Of a stretch of DNA of 51,036 nt, positions 41,612 to 50,877 are shown one piece after another. The stretch comes from Bacillota bacterium (lineage in GTDB: Bacteria > Bacillota > Clostridia > Peptostreptococcales > Anaerovoracaceae): NCBI GenBank assembly GCA_019420305.1, contig JAHZHL010000022.1, forward strand, positions 56,048 through 107,083, given 5' to 3'. The stretch's first letter is position 1, and the number at the start of each line of letters is the position of its first letter. Below the pieces are notes generated by a model. The model was not told the origin of the DNA. It saw nothing but the letters and a program-made list of their open reading frames with translations, and ran no database searches. Position numbers and translations under genes: made by a program.

Positions 41612-42919
41612 TCAGCCGAAGATAATACACAGCGGCAGGGCTACAAGGAAGGTAGCGGCGATGGGTATTACCAGGCATGTAACAAAATTGTATTTATAGG
41701 ATAATTTATGAGTCGTATTGCAGATGGCGAACACAGAGACAATCGATCCGTTCCAGGGCAGTGAATCCAGGCCTCCGGAACCGTCGGCGCAGAGCCTGTG
41801 TATAAACTCCAGGTTGTAGCCCTGCGCTCCATAATCCAGGAACGTATCTCCCAGCGTCTCGTACATAAGGGCGATTCCGCCGGAAGCAGAGCCCAGGATA
41901 CCCGCGGAAATATTGGCGCCTACCGCGGCGACCACATATGGGTTTGCGTCGGAATGAAGCAGCATCTGGGTCGCGAATTCATAAAATGCGGTTTCCTTTA
42001 CGACAGAGCCAAAGCCTACAATGACGGCAGTATTGAGAATAACTGTAATAGAGGACAAGGCTGCCGAGTTGAACATTTCCAACATCTCCGACTTGGGAAG
42101 ATAAGGGAAAAACAAAATCAGGGCGAGAACAATGCCCATTAGAAGGCAGATAACGATATCCAGTTTGGTTACATTAAAGACAATCAGAACAAAGGCAATG
42201 GGAAGGATAGAAACGATTCCGTTAGGGGCGTTTTCCTCTTCCTCGATCCGTTTCACACTTTCCGGCCATTGGAAATGCTCGCCCCGCAGTTTTGCTTTTT
42301 TCCCCTGGTGATTCATGAATAACACGATCGATACAGCCATAACCAGAGCGCCGGAAAGTCCGGGCAGCAGCCCCGCGTAGGAAGGCGTTCCCAGATACTG
42401 CATGGAAACAATATTGGGAATCTGCGGAGTAAACGGTCCGGTCATGGCGAAGGTCCACATCCCGCCGCAGACAATTCCGGGCAGCAGATAAGTAGGATAG
42501 TCCGCGTCCTCAAAGAGCTTGAGCGCGATAGGATATACGGAGAAAATGATAACGAAACTGTTAATTCCCCCGTAACTTAGAATCGCGGCGGAAAGCATAC
42601 ATGCCAGCATACAGTTTTTCGCGCCGAATTTTCGGGAAATAATCGATCCGATCTTGGAGGCGGCTCCGGAGTTCTGATACAAGTTCCCAAAGATATTTCC
42701 CAGAAGAAAGATAAAGAAATAAGATAGAAAAAAGTCTGTGACACCGGACATGTAAGTCTCGGTTACACCTTTAAATACTGGGATTTGACTGGTGAGGCAA
42801 ACCAGAATGGCTGCCATAGGGCCAATCAGAATCGGGGAAACCCGCTTGAAGATAAGAATTGCCATGCCCGCCATGGCAGCAAACACTCCCAGGGCGGAAA
42901 TAAAGGTTGTCGTGTCCAT
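41612..42919 (-). CDS. GntP-family permease, organic/hydroxy acid uptake
   Basis: The ATG at 42919 is chosen: AAAAGGA lies 8 nt upstream and the product starts MDTTTFISALGVF. A longer frame from 42958 would begin inside the promoter -10 box. The 435-residue protein has about 12 helices and gluconate-permease-like features: GPMAAILV, SYGGINSFVIIFSVYPIA and the repeat-half motif GSASGGIALMYE. The family imports gluconate and short hydroxy acids. Its operon partners suggest a short-chain hydroxy or unsaturated acid as cargo (inference). Confidence 0.8.
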   Translation of the reverse strand: MDTTTFISALGVFAAMAGMAILIFKRVSPILIGPMAAILVCLTSQIPVFKGVTETYMSGVTDFFLSYFFIFLLGNIFGNLYQNSGAASKIGSIISRKFGAKNCMLACMLSAAILSYGGINSFVIIFSVYPIALKLFEDADYPTYLLPGIVCGGMWTFAMTGPFTPQIPNIVSMQYLGTPSYAGLLPGLSGALVMAVSIVLFMNHQGKKAKLRGEHFQWPESVKRIEEEENAPNGIVSILPIAFVLIVFNVTKLDIVICLLMGIVLALILFFPYLPKSEMLEMFNSAALSSITVILNTAVIVGFGSVVKETAFYEFATQMLLHSDANPYVVAAVGANISAGILGSASGGIALMYETLGDTFLDYGAQGYNLEFIHRLCADGSGGLDSLPWNGSIVSVFAICNTTHKLSYKYNFVTCLVIPIAATFLVALPLCIIFG

Positions 42920-42956
42920 TTTTTTAAGTCCTTTTCTAAAAGTTGTTTCTTGAATC

Positions 42957-42962
42957 ATTATA
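42957..42962 (-). promoter_or_regulatory. Extended -10 promoter of the permease-crotonase-CoA-transferase operon
   Basis: On the minus strand TGGTATAAT is a perfect extended -10 box about 38 nt before the ATG at 42919. A -35 box is not obvious. Confidence 0.5.
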
Positions 42963-43027
42963 CCACTTTTTTGCCGATCCTGGTAGGGGCAATTAAGAAT
43001 AGAATCCTAACAGCTGTACCGCTTTAA

Positions 43028-43056
43028 TTGACGAAAATTCTAATTGTTGATATAAT
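43028..43056 (+). promoter_or_regulatory. Sigma-A promoter of the subtilase gene
   Basis: TTGACG (43028-43033) and a perfect TATAAT (43051-43056) are spaced by 17 bp. This excludes the longer reading frame that begins with the same TTG and supports the ATG at 43094. Confidence 0.8.
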
Positions 43057-43093
43057 TAAAAAAATAGAAAAAGTAAGGAGAATATCAGGGGAG

Positions 43094-45127
43094 ATGAAGA
43101 AAAAGAGAATAATCGCATTTGTGGCTGCGTTCTGTCTGGCAGCATCTGTGATTGTACCGGGAACACAGCCGGATATCATATACGCGAATGAACGGCAGGA
43201 AACGGTACTGGAAGGCGATTACGCGGAAGATGAAATTCTTGTAGTCTTTGAAGAAGACGTGAACAAAAAGGAAGCGCGAGAAGTGGTGGAGCAGCAGGAT
43301 GGAAAAGAGCTGACCGTTTTAAACACTCCCCGGGAGGAAGTGACCGGAGTGGTAGAGCTTCCGGAAAAACAGGAGGTGGAAGAGGCGGTAGCTGAGTATC
43401 AAAAGGATCCGGACGTGGCCTACGCCCAGCCGAATTATAAGTATAAGCTGATGGAAAGTTCCGCCAACACGGCTTCTACGACCGCGAGCCTGAATGATTC
43501 TTACCGGGACTCCCTCTGGCACCTGAATATAATCCAGGCAAAAGAAGCCTGGGACCTGCTGAAGGAAAAGAACTGGCAAAAATCGAGAGTCGCGGTGCTG
43601 GATACCGGTGTGGATCTGAATCATCCGGATCTGCAGGAAAATCTTCTGAAGAACCTGTGCAGAGATACTTCCGATGGCACCCGCAAACAGCTGACCGGCG
43701 ATGATGACGGACACGGAACCCATGTGACCGGTATCATCGGAGCGACTGCCAATAATGGGAAAGGGGTAGCCGGAGTCGCCAGCGGAGAGGAAAACGAATT
43801 TATCGACATGTTTGTGGTGGATATCTTCCGGGGAGAGGATGCCTATACCTCCGCCATCATCGAGGGAATCGAATACGCGGTGGAACAGAACGCGAACGTC
43901 ATTAATATCAGCGCGGGATATGCTTCTCCTTATATATCTCTGGCGGACGTGCTGCTGGAAAACGCGATTAATAACGCGGTAAATCAGGGGACGACCGTTG
44001 TATGTGCGGCGGGAAACGATAATAATACAGTTCCCAATTACCCGGCGGATTTTAACGCCAGCATCAGCGTTATTTCCACTGCCTCTAATAACAAAAAGGC
44101 GGGATCTTCCAACTACGGTTCGGCAAAGGACATTTCCGCGCCGGGTGATGGGATACGCAGTACCTATCCGGATGGATACGCCACCGCTTATGGAACCTCC
44201 ATGGCTTCGCCGGTGGTGGCGGGAGTGGCGGCGCTGCTGTACTGCGGCAATCCGGACATTACCGTCAGCCAAGTCAAATCCATCCTCTATAATTCAGCCA
44301 CCGATATTTATAGCTACGGGAAAGACATTTATTCCGGCTATGGAATCGTCAACGCCTACAAAGCGATTGCCATGCAGCAGAACTATGCGGTGGTGCGGGT
44401 AAATATCAGCAAATCGAGCCTGCAGCTGAAACGGGGAAGCAGCGCGTCGCTGTCCGCGTCCGCAGTGCCGTCAGGGGCGAAAAACAGAGCGATTACGTGG
44501 AGTTCTTCCAATCCGAACGTAGTGAGTGTGACAACAAGCGGAAAAGTGACAGCGAAAGCTTCCGGCAGGGCGGTGATTACAGCGAAGTCCCGTGATATTT
44601 TCGGAGTTTCCGCGGCTTGCCAGGTGACGGTTCCCTACACCATTGTGTATCGATTAAATAAAGGCAGAAATCACGCGGACAATCCGGCATCCTATTACGG
44701 AAAGCTGACTTTGAAGAACCCGACGCGGAGGAATTACACCTTTGCCGGATGGTACAAAGACAGCCGCTATCGCTCCAGAGTCCGCACCTTGACCGGCGGG
44801 AATTACACTTTATACGCCAAATGGAAGAAAGTGAAGGTCAGCAGAGCCTCCATCAAATCTCTGAAGCGGCGCTCGGCGAGAAAAGCGAGAGTCTACTATA
44901 AAAAGGTAAGCGGAGCCAAAGGCTATCAGATCGCGTATTCCACAAACAGGAAATTTAAAAAAAAGCAGACAAAATATAAGACCACGACAGCCAGATCGAA
45001 AACCCTGACCCGCTTGAAAAAGAACCGGACCTACTATGTAAAGGTGCGGGCCTATAAAAAAGATTCTACGGGGAAAAAGGTTTACGGAAAATACAGCAAA
45101 GTAAAGAAGGTAAGGCTGAAACGATAA
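43094..45127 (+). CDS. Secreted subtilisin-like (S8) protease with Big2, Flg_new and Fn3-like domains
   Basis: The ATG at 43094 gives a proper signal peptide (MKKKRIIAFVAAFCLAA). A propeptide of the I9 type follows (EILVVFEEDVNKKEA to DVAYAQPNYKY). The catalytic triad is complete: Asp in VAVLDTGVDLNHPDL, His in GHGTHVTGIIGA and Ser in GTSMASPVVAGVAAL. The C-terminus has a Big2 immunoglobulin-like domain (ITWSSSNPNVVSV), a Listeria-Bacteroides type repeat (FAGWYKD to YTLYAKW) and a very basic Fn3-like module (SGAKGYQIAY, RTYYVKVRAYK). That last module resembles the repeats in the GHL10 protein at 2322. The protein should be exported and wall-associated. Confidence 0.92.
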   Translation: MKKKRIIAFVAAFCLAASVIVPGTQPDIIYANERQETVLEGDYAEDEILVVFEEDVNKKEAREVVEQQDGKELTVLNTPREEVTGVVELPEKQEVEEAVAEYQKDPDVAYAQPNYKYKLMESSANTASTTASLNDSYRDSLWHLNIIQAKEAWDLLKEKNWQKSRVAVLDTGVDLNHPDLQENLLKNLCRDTSDGTRKQLTGDDDGHGTHVTGIIGATANNGKGVAGVASGEENEFIDMFVVDIFRGEDAYTSAIIEGIEYAVEQNANVINISAGYASPYISLADVLLENAINNAVNQGTTVVCAAGNDNNTVPNYPADFNASISVISTASNNKKAGSSNYGSAKDISAPGDGIRSTYPDGYATAYGTSMASPVVAGVAALLYCGNPDITVSQVKSILYNSATDIYSYGKDIYSGYGIVNAYKAIAMQQNYAVVRVNISKSSLQLKRGSSASLSASAVPSGAKNRAITWSSSNPNVVSVTTSGKVTAKASGRAVITAKSRDIFGVSAACQVTVPYTIVYRLNKGRNHADNPASYYGKLTLKNPTRRNYTFAGWYKDSRYRSRVRTLTGGNYTLYAKWKKVKVSRASIKSLKRRSARKARVYYKKVSGAKGYQIAYSTNRKFKKKQTKYKTTTARSKTLTRLKKNRTYYVKVRAYKKDSTGKKVYGKYSKVKKVRLKR

Positions 45128-45150
45128 GTTACAGGTGATCCGAAGCAATA

Positions 45151-45190
45151 GAAAAAGAACTGGACATTAAAAGTGTTCCAGTTCTTTTTC
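45151..45190. terminator. Bidirectional terminator overlapping the end of maf
   Basis: GAAAAAGAACTGGA (45151-45164) pairs perfectly over 14 bp with TCCAGTTCTTTTTC (45177-45190). It serves the subtilase gene and the convergent maf gene. The maf stop codon (45167-45169) is in its loop, so the 3' arm is maf coding sequence. Confidence 0.85.
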
Positions 45191-45748
45191 TATGCGGATC
45201 CAGGGAAAGCCGATGACATTTTCATAATCTCCTTCAATATGATCCACATACCTGCCAAAAGTGCCCTGAATGGCATATCCGCCTGCCTTATCATAGGGTT
45301 CTGCCGTCTTTACATAGGAGGACAGCTCAGCCTCGGTGTAGTCGCGGAAATAAACCTTGGTCTTTTCATAAAAGAGCCTTCGCAGAGGCTGTCCTGCCTG
45401 TAGCAGGCAGACTCCGGTGATGACATAATGCCAGTTGTTTCGGAGGAGGGATAAGGTTTCAAAGGCCTCTTTCTCATCTGCGGGTTTTCCGATGATCCGG
45501 TCTTTGTAAACGACGGTATCAGCGGCGATGATGACAGGAGCGGATTCTTTTTGCGCGTCTGTCAGCGCGGATTCTGTCCAAAGGGCTTTTCTGCAGGCCA
45601 GATACATAACAGAGGTTTCTCCATTCATGGGAAAGGGAAGCGTTTCCTCAATTTCGGCAGGAAGAATAGCCGGATGATATCCTTTTTGCTTCATCATTTC
45701 AATTCTTCGCGGCGAACCGGAAGCCAGAATTAAATTTGCTGTTTTCAT
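45167..45748 (-). CDS. maf: Maf-like nucleoside triphosphate pyrophosphatase
   Basis: 193 residues, a house-cleaning enzyme of the Maf/HAM1 fold that hydrolyses dTTP/UTP or modified nucleotides to monophosphates. Motifs are LASGSPRRIEMM near the N-terminus, IAADTVVYKDRIIGKP in the centre (with the catalytic Asp) and YDKAGGYAIQG, then NVIGFP near the end. The final codons overlap a bidirectional terminator. It is encoded opposite to the spoVA operon, from which it is separated by a shared 90-bp promoter region. Confidence 0.9.
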   Translation of the reverse strand: MKTANLILASGSPRRIEMMKQKGYHPAILPAEIEETLPFPMNGETSVMYLACRKALWTESALTDAQKESAPVIIAADTVVYKDRIIGKPADEKEAFETLSLLRNNWHYVITGVCLLQAGQPLRRLFYEKTKVYFRDYTEAELSSYVKTAEPYDKAGGYAIQGTFGRYVDHIEGDYENVIGFPWIRIEKELEHF

Positions 45749-45783
45749 AAAAAATCCTCGTTACTTTTCTTTTTTGATATTAT

Positions 45784-45812
45784 GACATATTTTCTTTGAA
45801 TTGGGAATAATA
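45784..45812 (+). promoter_or_regulatory. Candidate forespore (sigma-G/F) promoter of spoVA
   Basis: GGGAATAATA (45803-45812) matches the forespore -10 pattern GGnnAnAhTR fully. A GACATA element (45784-45789) may be the -35 box but the spacing (13 nt) is shorter than usual. A sigma-G promoter is expected for spoVA genes. Confidence 0.35.
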
Positions 45813-45838
45813 AAAAGGAAACTGGAGGGAAAGAATTC

Positions 45839-46315
45839 ATGGACGAAAAAGAAAAGAGCAATAAGAAACAAAAGAAAAAAGTGGCCAAAGCCTATGAGCA
45901 GTATGCCAGCGAGTTCACGCCGAAGCCGAAATATGTTCAGAACTGTCTGAAGGCATTTGTTGTGGGAGGCTTGATTTGTGTTGGAGCGCTGCTTTTGGAA
46001 AAGTGGTTTATTCGAAATGGATTTGATGAGATTTCCGCGAGTACTTATGTAACGATTCTTCTGGTAATGACCGCGCAGATACTTACAGGAATCGGCGTAT
46101 TTGATACGATCGGAAAATTTGCGGGAGCAGGAGTGATTGTTCCGATTACAGGGTTCGCCAATTCTATGGTAGCGCCCGCGCTGGAATACAAAAAAGAAGG
46201 GATTGTTCTTGGCGTAGGCGCCAAGTTGTTCAGTCTGGCAGGACCGGTTCTGGTCAGCGGCATTTCTGCATCCGCGGTCATTGGCGTTATTTACTGGTTG
46301 ATAGAAAAATTCTAG
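45839..46315 (+). CDS. spoVAC: Stage V sporulation protein AC
   Basis: 158-residue membrane protein of the SpoVA channel that moves Ca-dipicolinate into the forespore and out during germination. The basic N-terminus continues with YEQYASEFTPKPKYVQNCLKAF, typical of SpoVAC, followed by four or so hydrophobic helices with TGIGVFDTIGKFAGAGVIVPITGFANSM. ATG is preceded by GGAGGG. The spoVAD gene follows after 8 nt. The operon here has only C, D and E, the minimal set common in Clostridia. Confidence 0.93.
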   Translation: MDEKEKSNKKQKKKVAKAYEQYASEFTPKPKYVQNCLKAFVVGGLICVGALLLEKWFIRNGFDEISASTYVTILLVMTAQILTGIGVFDTIGKFAGAGVIVPITGFANSMVAPALEYKKEGIVLGVGAKLFSLAGPVLVSGISASAVIGVIYWLIEKF

Positions 46316-46323
46316 GAGGCATC

Positions 46324-47391
46324 ATGGTTAAAAACAAAAAGGGAAACCAGACACTTGTATTTGCGAACCGACCCAGGATACTCAGCGCGGCCGCGGTTGT
46401 GGGAACAAAAGAGGGCGGAGGACCTCTGGGAAGCTGGTTTGATACGATTCTGGAAGATGATACTTTTGGAGAGAAGACGTGGGAGAAATCGGAGAGCAAA
46501 ATGCTGAAAACCGCCATGATGGAAGCGATGCAGAAAGCAGGAAAAAATAAGGAGGATATTGGGGCGATTCTGAGCGGAGATCTTCTTAATCAGCTGATGT
46601 CTTCGTCTTTCATGGCAAGGGATCTGCATATTCCATTCCTGGGACTTTACGGCGCGTGTTCTACTATGACGGAATCACTGATGCTGGGGGCGGTACTGAC
46701 GGACGGACAGTACAGCGATAATGTTATGATCGGAGCCTCCAGTCATTACTGCACGGCGGAGCGGCAGTTCCGTATGCCTTTGGAACATGGGAACCAGAGA
46801 CCTCCTTCCGCCCAGTGGACCGCTACCGCCGCGGGAGCGATGGTGCTTTCCCGCGGAGAACAGGAGAGCGCTTTCATAACGGGCAGAGAAGGGAACGCGC
46901 GACGCGTAAAGAGCGTCTGTGTCACCTGTGGAACGATTGGAAAAGTTGTTGACGCTGGGATAAAAGATGCCAATCAGATGGGCGCGGCTATGGCTCCGGC
47001 TGCCGTAGATACATTGTTAAACCATTTACAGGATACCGGAAAAACGATAGAGTTTTATGATTTGATTCTGACAGGCGATCTGGGATATATCGGAAAAGAG
47101 ATCGCGAAAGATCTGCTGGCTGACGCGGGAATTTCGAAAAAAGAACTTAGAAACCGATACGATGACTGCGGAGCGATGATTTTTGAAAAAGAGCAGGATG
47201 TGCATGGCGGGGGAAGCGGCTGCGGCTGTTCGGCCAGCGTGTTTTCCGGCTATGTATATAAACGGTTGCGGGAAGGGGAACTGAGCCGTGTCCTACTTAT
47301 GTCAACAGGGGCACTGCTATCGACAATCAGTCCCTTTCAGGGAGAATCGATTCCGGGAATTGCGCATGCAATTTCCCTCGAAACCGTGTAG
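46324..47391 (+). CDS. spoVAD: Stage V sporulation protein AD
   Basis: 355 residues, a thiolase-like fold protein on the inner spore membrane that binds dipicolinic acid. Family landmarks are GSWFDTILEDDTFGEKTWEK, GLYGACSTMTESLMLG, HYCTAERQFRMPLE, and HGGGSGCGCSASVFSGYV. A good AGGAGG precedes ATG 46324. It lies between spoVAC and spoVAE, with a short spacing to each. Confidence 0.93.
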   Translation: MVKNKKGNQTLVFANRPRILSAAAVVGTKEGGGPLGSWFDTILEDDTFGEKTWEKSESKMLKTAMMEAMQKAGKNKEDIGAILSGDLLNQLMSSSFMARDLHIPFLGLYGACSTMTESLMLGAVLTDGQYSDNVMIGASSHYCTAERQFRMPLEHGNQRPPSAQWTATAAGAMVLSRGEQESAFITGREGNARRVKSVCVTCGTIGKVVDAGIKDANQMGAAMAPAAVDTLLNHLQDTGKTIEFYDLILTGDLGYIGKEIAKDLLADAGISKKELRNRYDDCGAMIFEKEQDVHGGGSGCGCSASVFSGYVYKRLREGELSRVLLMSTGALLSTISPFQGESIPGIAHAISLETV

Positions 47392-47404
47392 GGGGATAGA
47401 ACGA

Positions 47405-47758
47405 ATGGAGTATGTATATACATTTTTAATAGGCGGCGCTATCTGCGTGATTGGTCAGATTCTTATGGATGTGACCCGGCTGACAGCGCCGCGGGTTTTA
47501 GTTTTGCTGGTTGTTTCCGGCGCGGTGCTCCAGGGACTGCAGCTTTATGAACCGCTTGTACAGCTGGCGCAGAGTGGAGCCAAAGTCCCGCTGCCGGGAT
47601 TTGGATATACGCTCGCAAAGGGAGCGATGGAAGGCGCGCAGCAGGGACTTTTAGGCGCTGTTACCGGAGGTCTTAAAGCCGCGGCAGGAGGAATTACAGC
47701 GGCAATCGCATGGGGATATCTGGTTGCGCTGGCGTTCAATCCTAAGTCTATAAGATAG
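47405..47758 (+). CDS. spoVAE: Stage V sporulation protein AE
   Basis: 117-residue membrane protein with four hydrophobic segments (YTFLIGGAICVIGQILMD, then VLVLLVVSGAVLQGLQLY, and VPLPGFGYTLAKGAMEG). It starts at ATG 47405 after AGGGGGAT. An open frame upstream of this ATG overlaps spoVAD and is not conserved in type. It completes the minimal SpoVA channel. A strong terminator follows. Confidence 0.92.
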   Translation: MEYVYTFLIGGAICVIGQILMDVTRLTAPRVLVLLVVSGAVLQGLQLYEPLVQLAQSGAKVPLPGFGYTLAKGAMEGAQQGLLGAVTGGLKAAAGGITAAIAWGYLVALAFNPKSIR

Positions 47759-47769
47759 AGCAATAATAG

Positions 47770-47809
47770 AAAAAGGGATTTGCCGCAAATGTGAGGCAAA
47801 TCCCTTTTT
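47770..47809. terminator. Terminator between spoVAE and the convergent PBP gene
   Basis: AAAAAGGGATTTGCC (47770-47784) pairs perfectly over 15 bp with 47795-47809, loop of 10 nt, with T and A runs on both sides so it can act in both directions. Confidence 0.9.
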
Positions 47810-47844
47810 GATTGATTGATTTCAGTCAGTTTAAGCTGCTGTCA

Positions 47845-50811
47845 CTATTCGCTTCCACCGGCCTCCGTAGGAGAGGAAGTGGCTTCGGTTGGAGCTTGTG
47901 TCTGACGTTCTGTTGTCTGACGCTCTGTTGTCTGACGCTCTGTCGTCTGACGTTCTGTTGTCTGACGGCGGGTAGAAGGTCTTTGTACCTCACGAGTTGT
48001 CTCACGGCTTGAGGAGGCTTCTGAATCATTCGAGCTGTCAGAGGAAGACGGTCTTGATACTCCGGAGTAAGTTCCTTCTGTATAATACTCACCGTTGATC
48101 CTGCTGACATTATCCGGCTGTTCCGGATATTCTCCGTATTCCATGCCTTCACATACCTGACTCATAATTGTCCTCCAAAGACGAGCCGCGGAAGCGGAAC
48201 CTTCTGTCAGTTCGATGTTTACGTCGTTTCCGATCCAGAGGGCTGCCGAGTACTGCGGCGTGAAGCCGACAAACCAGGCGTCAAAATTATCGGTGGTCGT
48301 ACCGGTTTTTCCCGCTACCGGCTGGCCGCTGAAGGATGCGGTGCTTCCGAGTCCGTTTGTAACAACACTGCGGAGGATGTCCGTCATGATAAAGGCCACG
48401 CCTTCATCAAGGACTTTTTCAGTAGCCGGCGTTTTATCGAAGAGCACTTCGTCGTTGCTGTTTGTAATCTTCGTGTAAGCTACCGGTTCCGTATAGGTTC
48501 CCTGGTTCGGGAAAATTCCGTAAGCCGCGGACATTTCCAGCGGGGAAATTCCGTGGGTCATACCGCCCAGAGCTAGTGCCGCCGGGTTCAGGTCGTTGGT
48601 ATTTCCATCTTCTACAACGGTCGTAATCCCCATCTTTTTCAGCTGGGAAACCGGGAATTCCGGTCCCATCTGCTGGTAGGTCTTTACCGCGCAGGTGTTG
48701 GCCGACTGCTGTACGGCGGTACGCAGTGTCATACGTCCGCGATAGCCGCTGTACCAGTTCTTCGGCCAGGTCTGACCGTTTACTGTCATTGGCGCGTCAT
48801 TGATTACGCTACCCGCGGTAATGTATTCACCCCAGCTGCTGCCGTCTGAACTGGAGAGGTTCATGGATTCTCCGTTTGCCTGCGCGTTGAAAGAACTCTG
48901 CAGGGCGGAAGAATATACAGCAAGCGGTTTGATGGAAGAACCAGGCTGACGCGGAGACGTCGCTCTGTTTGTAAGCATTCTTCCGGTAACTTCCCTTCCG
49001 CCGATCATCGCTTTGATGCCTCCGGTCTTATGATCCATGATGACCATTGCGGACTGCGGCTGTACGACTCTCTGTTTCAGTGAATAGTTTTTCTCATCCA
49101 CGATTAGACGGTTTCCTTTTTTTTGGAAGAAGTCCGGATAATCCTCGAAGAACTGCGCGGATATGACGCAGTTTCCGTCGGAATCTTTCTCTTTATATCC
49201 CTGCGGGATAGAGAGGGTTCCGTTTTCAATGGTATAGAACCTGCCGTCCTCTTCCTGATACATGCCCTTGAATTCCACGCTGATATCCGACTTTCCATTC
49301 ACCGTCGTGTCGTAGAAATTCAACCGTTTTCCTTCGTACAGCGTGATGCTTCCGTCGCTGTTTTCTTCGTATTCGTTCTTGTTGAGGACGAATTGATTTC
49401 TGCCGTTAAAATAATTGTCATAATCGTAGAGAAGAATGTTTCCTGTTTCTCTGTTCAGAAGGTTGCCGTCACTGTCTTTCCGGGTGCCGGTGACACTTGG
49501 GAAGTTGGAACTTTCATCGTACTCCTTCTCCACGATCCGCTGAGCCTTGCGGTTCATGGTTGTATATATTTTCAGACCGCTGTTGTAGATCATGTAGTCC
49601 GCTTCTTCTTCTGACCATCCGTACTCTTCCATGATATCCTCCCGGATCTGATCAATCGCGAAATCCATGAAATAAGACGAAAAGTCATTTCCGCTGTCTA
49701 CAGTAATATCAATTTTCTTTTTCAGATTTTGTTTCAAAGCCTTATCCGCTTCGTCCTGTGTGATGTACTTCTGTTCGACCATATTGGATAGGGTCAGTTC
49801 CCGTCTGCTTTCTGACGCGTCTCCGTTGTAGACATAGGTCATGCTGTCCGTGCTGTCAAGGACATCCCTTTGGGAAACATCAGCAGAGCCGGCAGAATAG
49901 GACTTAACAAGGGCGTATGCGTCCGGAGACTGGGGCAGTGAAGCGAGAGCCACACATTCCAGAAGATCCAGATCCTTTACACTCTTATTGAAGTAAGCCT
50001 GTGAGGCGGCTTCCACGCCATAGCAGTTGTATCCCAGATAAACCGTGTTCAGGTAGGCTTCCAGTATCTGTTTCTTTGTGAGGTTCTTTTCAATCAGAAC
50101 CGCGTAATAGGCCTCCAGAACTTTTCTGCTGAGGGAACGTGCGCTTTTCTGATCCGCCAGGTAAACATTACGGGCAAGCTGCTGTGTCAGGGTACTGGTA
50201 CCGCTGATCTGACCGCCGCCGACGATGCTGTCCTTGATGGCTCCCATGATGCGGACGAAGTTAAATCCGTGGTGATCCCAGAACGTCCGGTCTTCGATCG
50301 CTACAATGGCGTTAATCAGATCTTCCGGAAGATCTTCATAATCAACATTGGAACGGTTTCCGCCTTCCGAGTAGATGCTTTCGACTTCTTTGCCGTTATC
50401 ATCATAGATGGTGGAACGCTGTGAAAGCCGGGTATATATATTATCCGCGTCAATGTTATGGGTATCCGCAGTCAGAATCAGAGCGCCGACATATACAACC
50501 ATAATCAGGATCAGCGCGAGGATTATAAATCCTACAATTTTTAAAATCTTCCTTTTCCTGCTGACAGGCTTCTTTGGTTTCTTTTTTCCGCGTTTTCGGG
50601 TTTTCTTTGACGGGACCGCGGCAGCGGAATTCCGCGAACTGCCTCCGCCGGAATTTGGTTTCTGCCCGGAACGAGAGGAACGGGCGGCCGTTTGGCCGGA
50701 ACTTCTCGATGCGTTTGGAGCAGATGAATCCGGTGAGTCGATTTTGTCAAATTCAGCGAAAAAATCGTTGATGTCATCGGAACTTGAATGTTTGTTGAAT
50801 TTATCTGCCAA
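47845..50811 (-). CDS. Class A penicillin-binding protein (PBP1A-like)
   Basis: 988-residue bifunctional peptidoglycan synthase. The start is TTG at 50811, supported by AGGAGG 8 nt before it; no ATG gives a matching frame. A basic, Ser-rich cytoplasmic segment (about 1-90) leads to one membrane helix (ILKIVGFIILALILIMVVYV). The glycosyltransferase domain has IEDRTFWDHHG and STLTQQLARNVYL. The transpeptidase domain has the active-site SSIK in RQPGSSIKPLAV, SAN in QQSANTCA and KTGT in VAGKTGTTTDN. The tail is low-complexity with four TTERQ repeats. It acts outside the membrane, polymerising and cross-linking wall. Confidence 0.93.
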   Translation of the reverse strand: MADKFNKHSSSDDINDFFAEFDKIDSPDSSAPNASRSSGQTAARSSRSGQKPNSGGGSSRNSAAAVPSKKTRKRGKKKPKKPVSRKRKILKIVGFIILALILIMVVYVGALILTADTHNIDADNIYTRLSQRSTIYDDNGKEVESIYSEGGNRSNVDYEDLPEDLINAIVAIEDRTFWDHHGFNFVRIMGAIKDSIVGGGQISGTSTLTQQLARNVYLADQKSARSLSRKVLEAYYAVLIEKNLTKKQILEAYLNTVYLGYNCYGVEAASQAYFNKSVKDLDLLECVALASLPQSPDAYALVKSYSAGSADVSQRDVLDSTDSMTYVYNGDASESRRELTLSNMVEQKYITQDEADKALKQNLKKKIDITVDSGNDFSSYFMDFAIDQIREDIMEEYGWSEEEADYMIYNSGLKIYTTMNRKAQRIVEKEYDESSNFPSVTGTRKDSDGNLLNRETGNILLYDYDNYFNGRNQFVLNKNEYEENSDGSITLYEGKRLNFYDTTVNGKSDISVEFKGMYQEEDGRFYTIENGTLSIPQGYKEKDSDGNCVISAQFFEDYPDFFQKKGNRLIVDEKNYSLKQRVVQPQSAMVIMDHKTGGIKAMIGGREVTGRMLTNRATSPRQPGSSIKPLAVYSSALQSSFNAQANGESMNLSSSDGSSWGEYITAGSVINDAPMTVNGQTWPKNWYSGYRGRMTLRTAVQQSANTCAVKTYQQMGPEFPVSQLKKMGITTVVEDGNTNDLNPAALALGGMTHGISPLEMSAAYGIFPNQGTYTEPVAYTKITNSNDEVLFDKTPATEKVLDEGVAFIMTDILRSVVTNGLGSTASFSGQPVAGKTGTTTDNFDAWFVGFTPQYSAALWIGNDVNIELTEGSASAARLWRTIMSQVCEGMEYGEYPEQPDNVSRINGEYYTEGTYSGVSRPSSSDSSNDSEASSSRETTREVQRPSTRRQTTERQTTERQTTERQTTERQTQAPTEATSSPTEAGGSE
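47900..47967 (-). repeat. 15-bp tandem repeat in the PBP tail (TTERQ)n
   Basis: The unit GTCTGACGYTCTGTY (plus-strand reading) is repeated 4.5 times without interruption and encodes TTERQ on the minus strand. The copies differ only at two positions. In-frame gain or loss of units would change the tail length. Confidence 0.9.
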
Positions 50812-50877
50812 GATTGTTTCCTCCTGTAACCATGAATTCCTTCATTCGTATATTGCCGTTATCTGAAGGGCGGAACC

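Noticed and set aside
42920..42958. Longer N-terminus of the GntP-type permease
   Set aside because: The upstream ATG lies within the TATAAT promoter element, and the shorter start has its own ribosome binding site.
43028..43093. Longer N-terminus of the subtilase
   Set aside because: Those codons contain the -35 and -10 boxes of the promoter, and the signal peptide begins at the ATG at 43094.
43319..44272. 317-codon minus-strand open frame
   Set aside because: Antisense to the subtilase catalytic domain, with repetitive Arg/Ile composition and no start signals.
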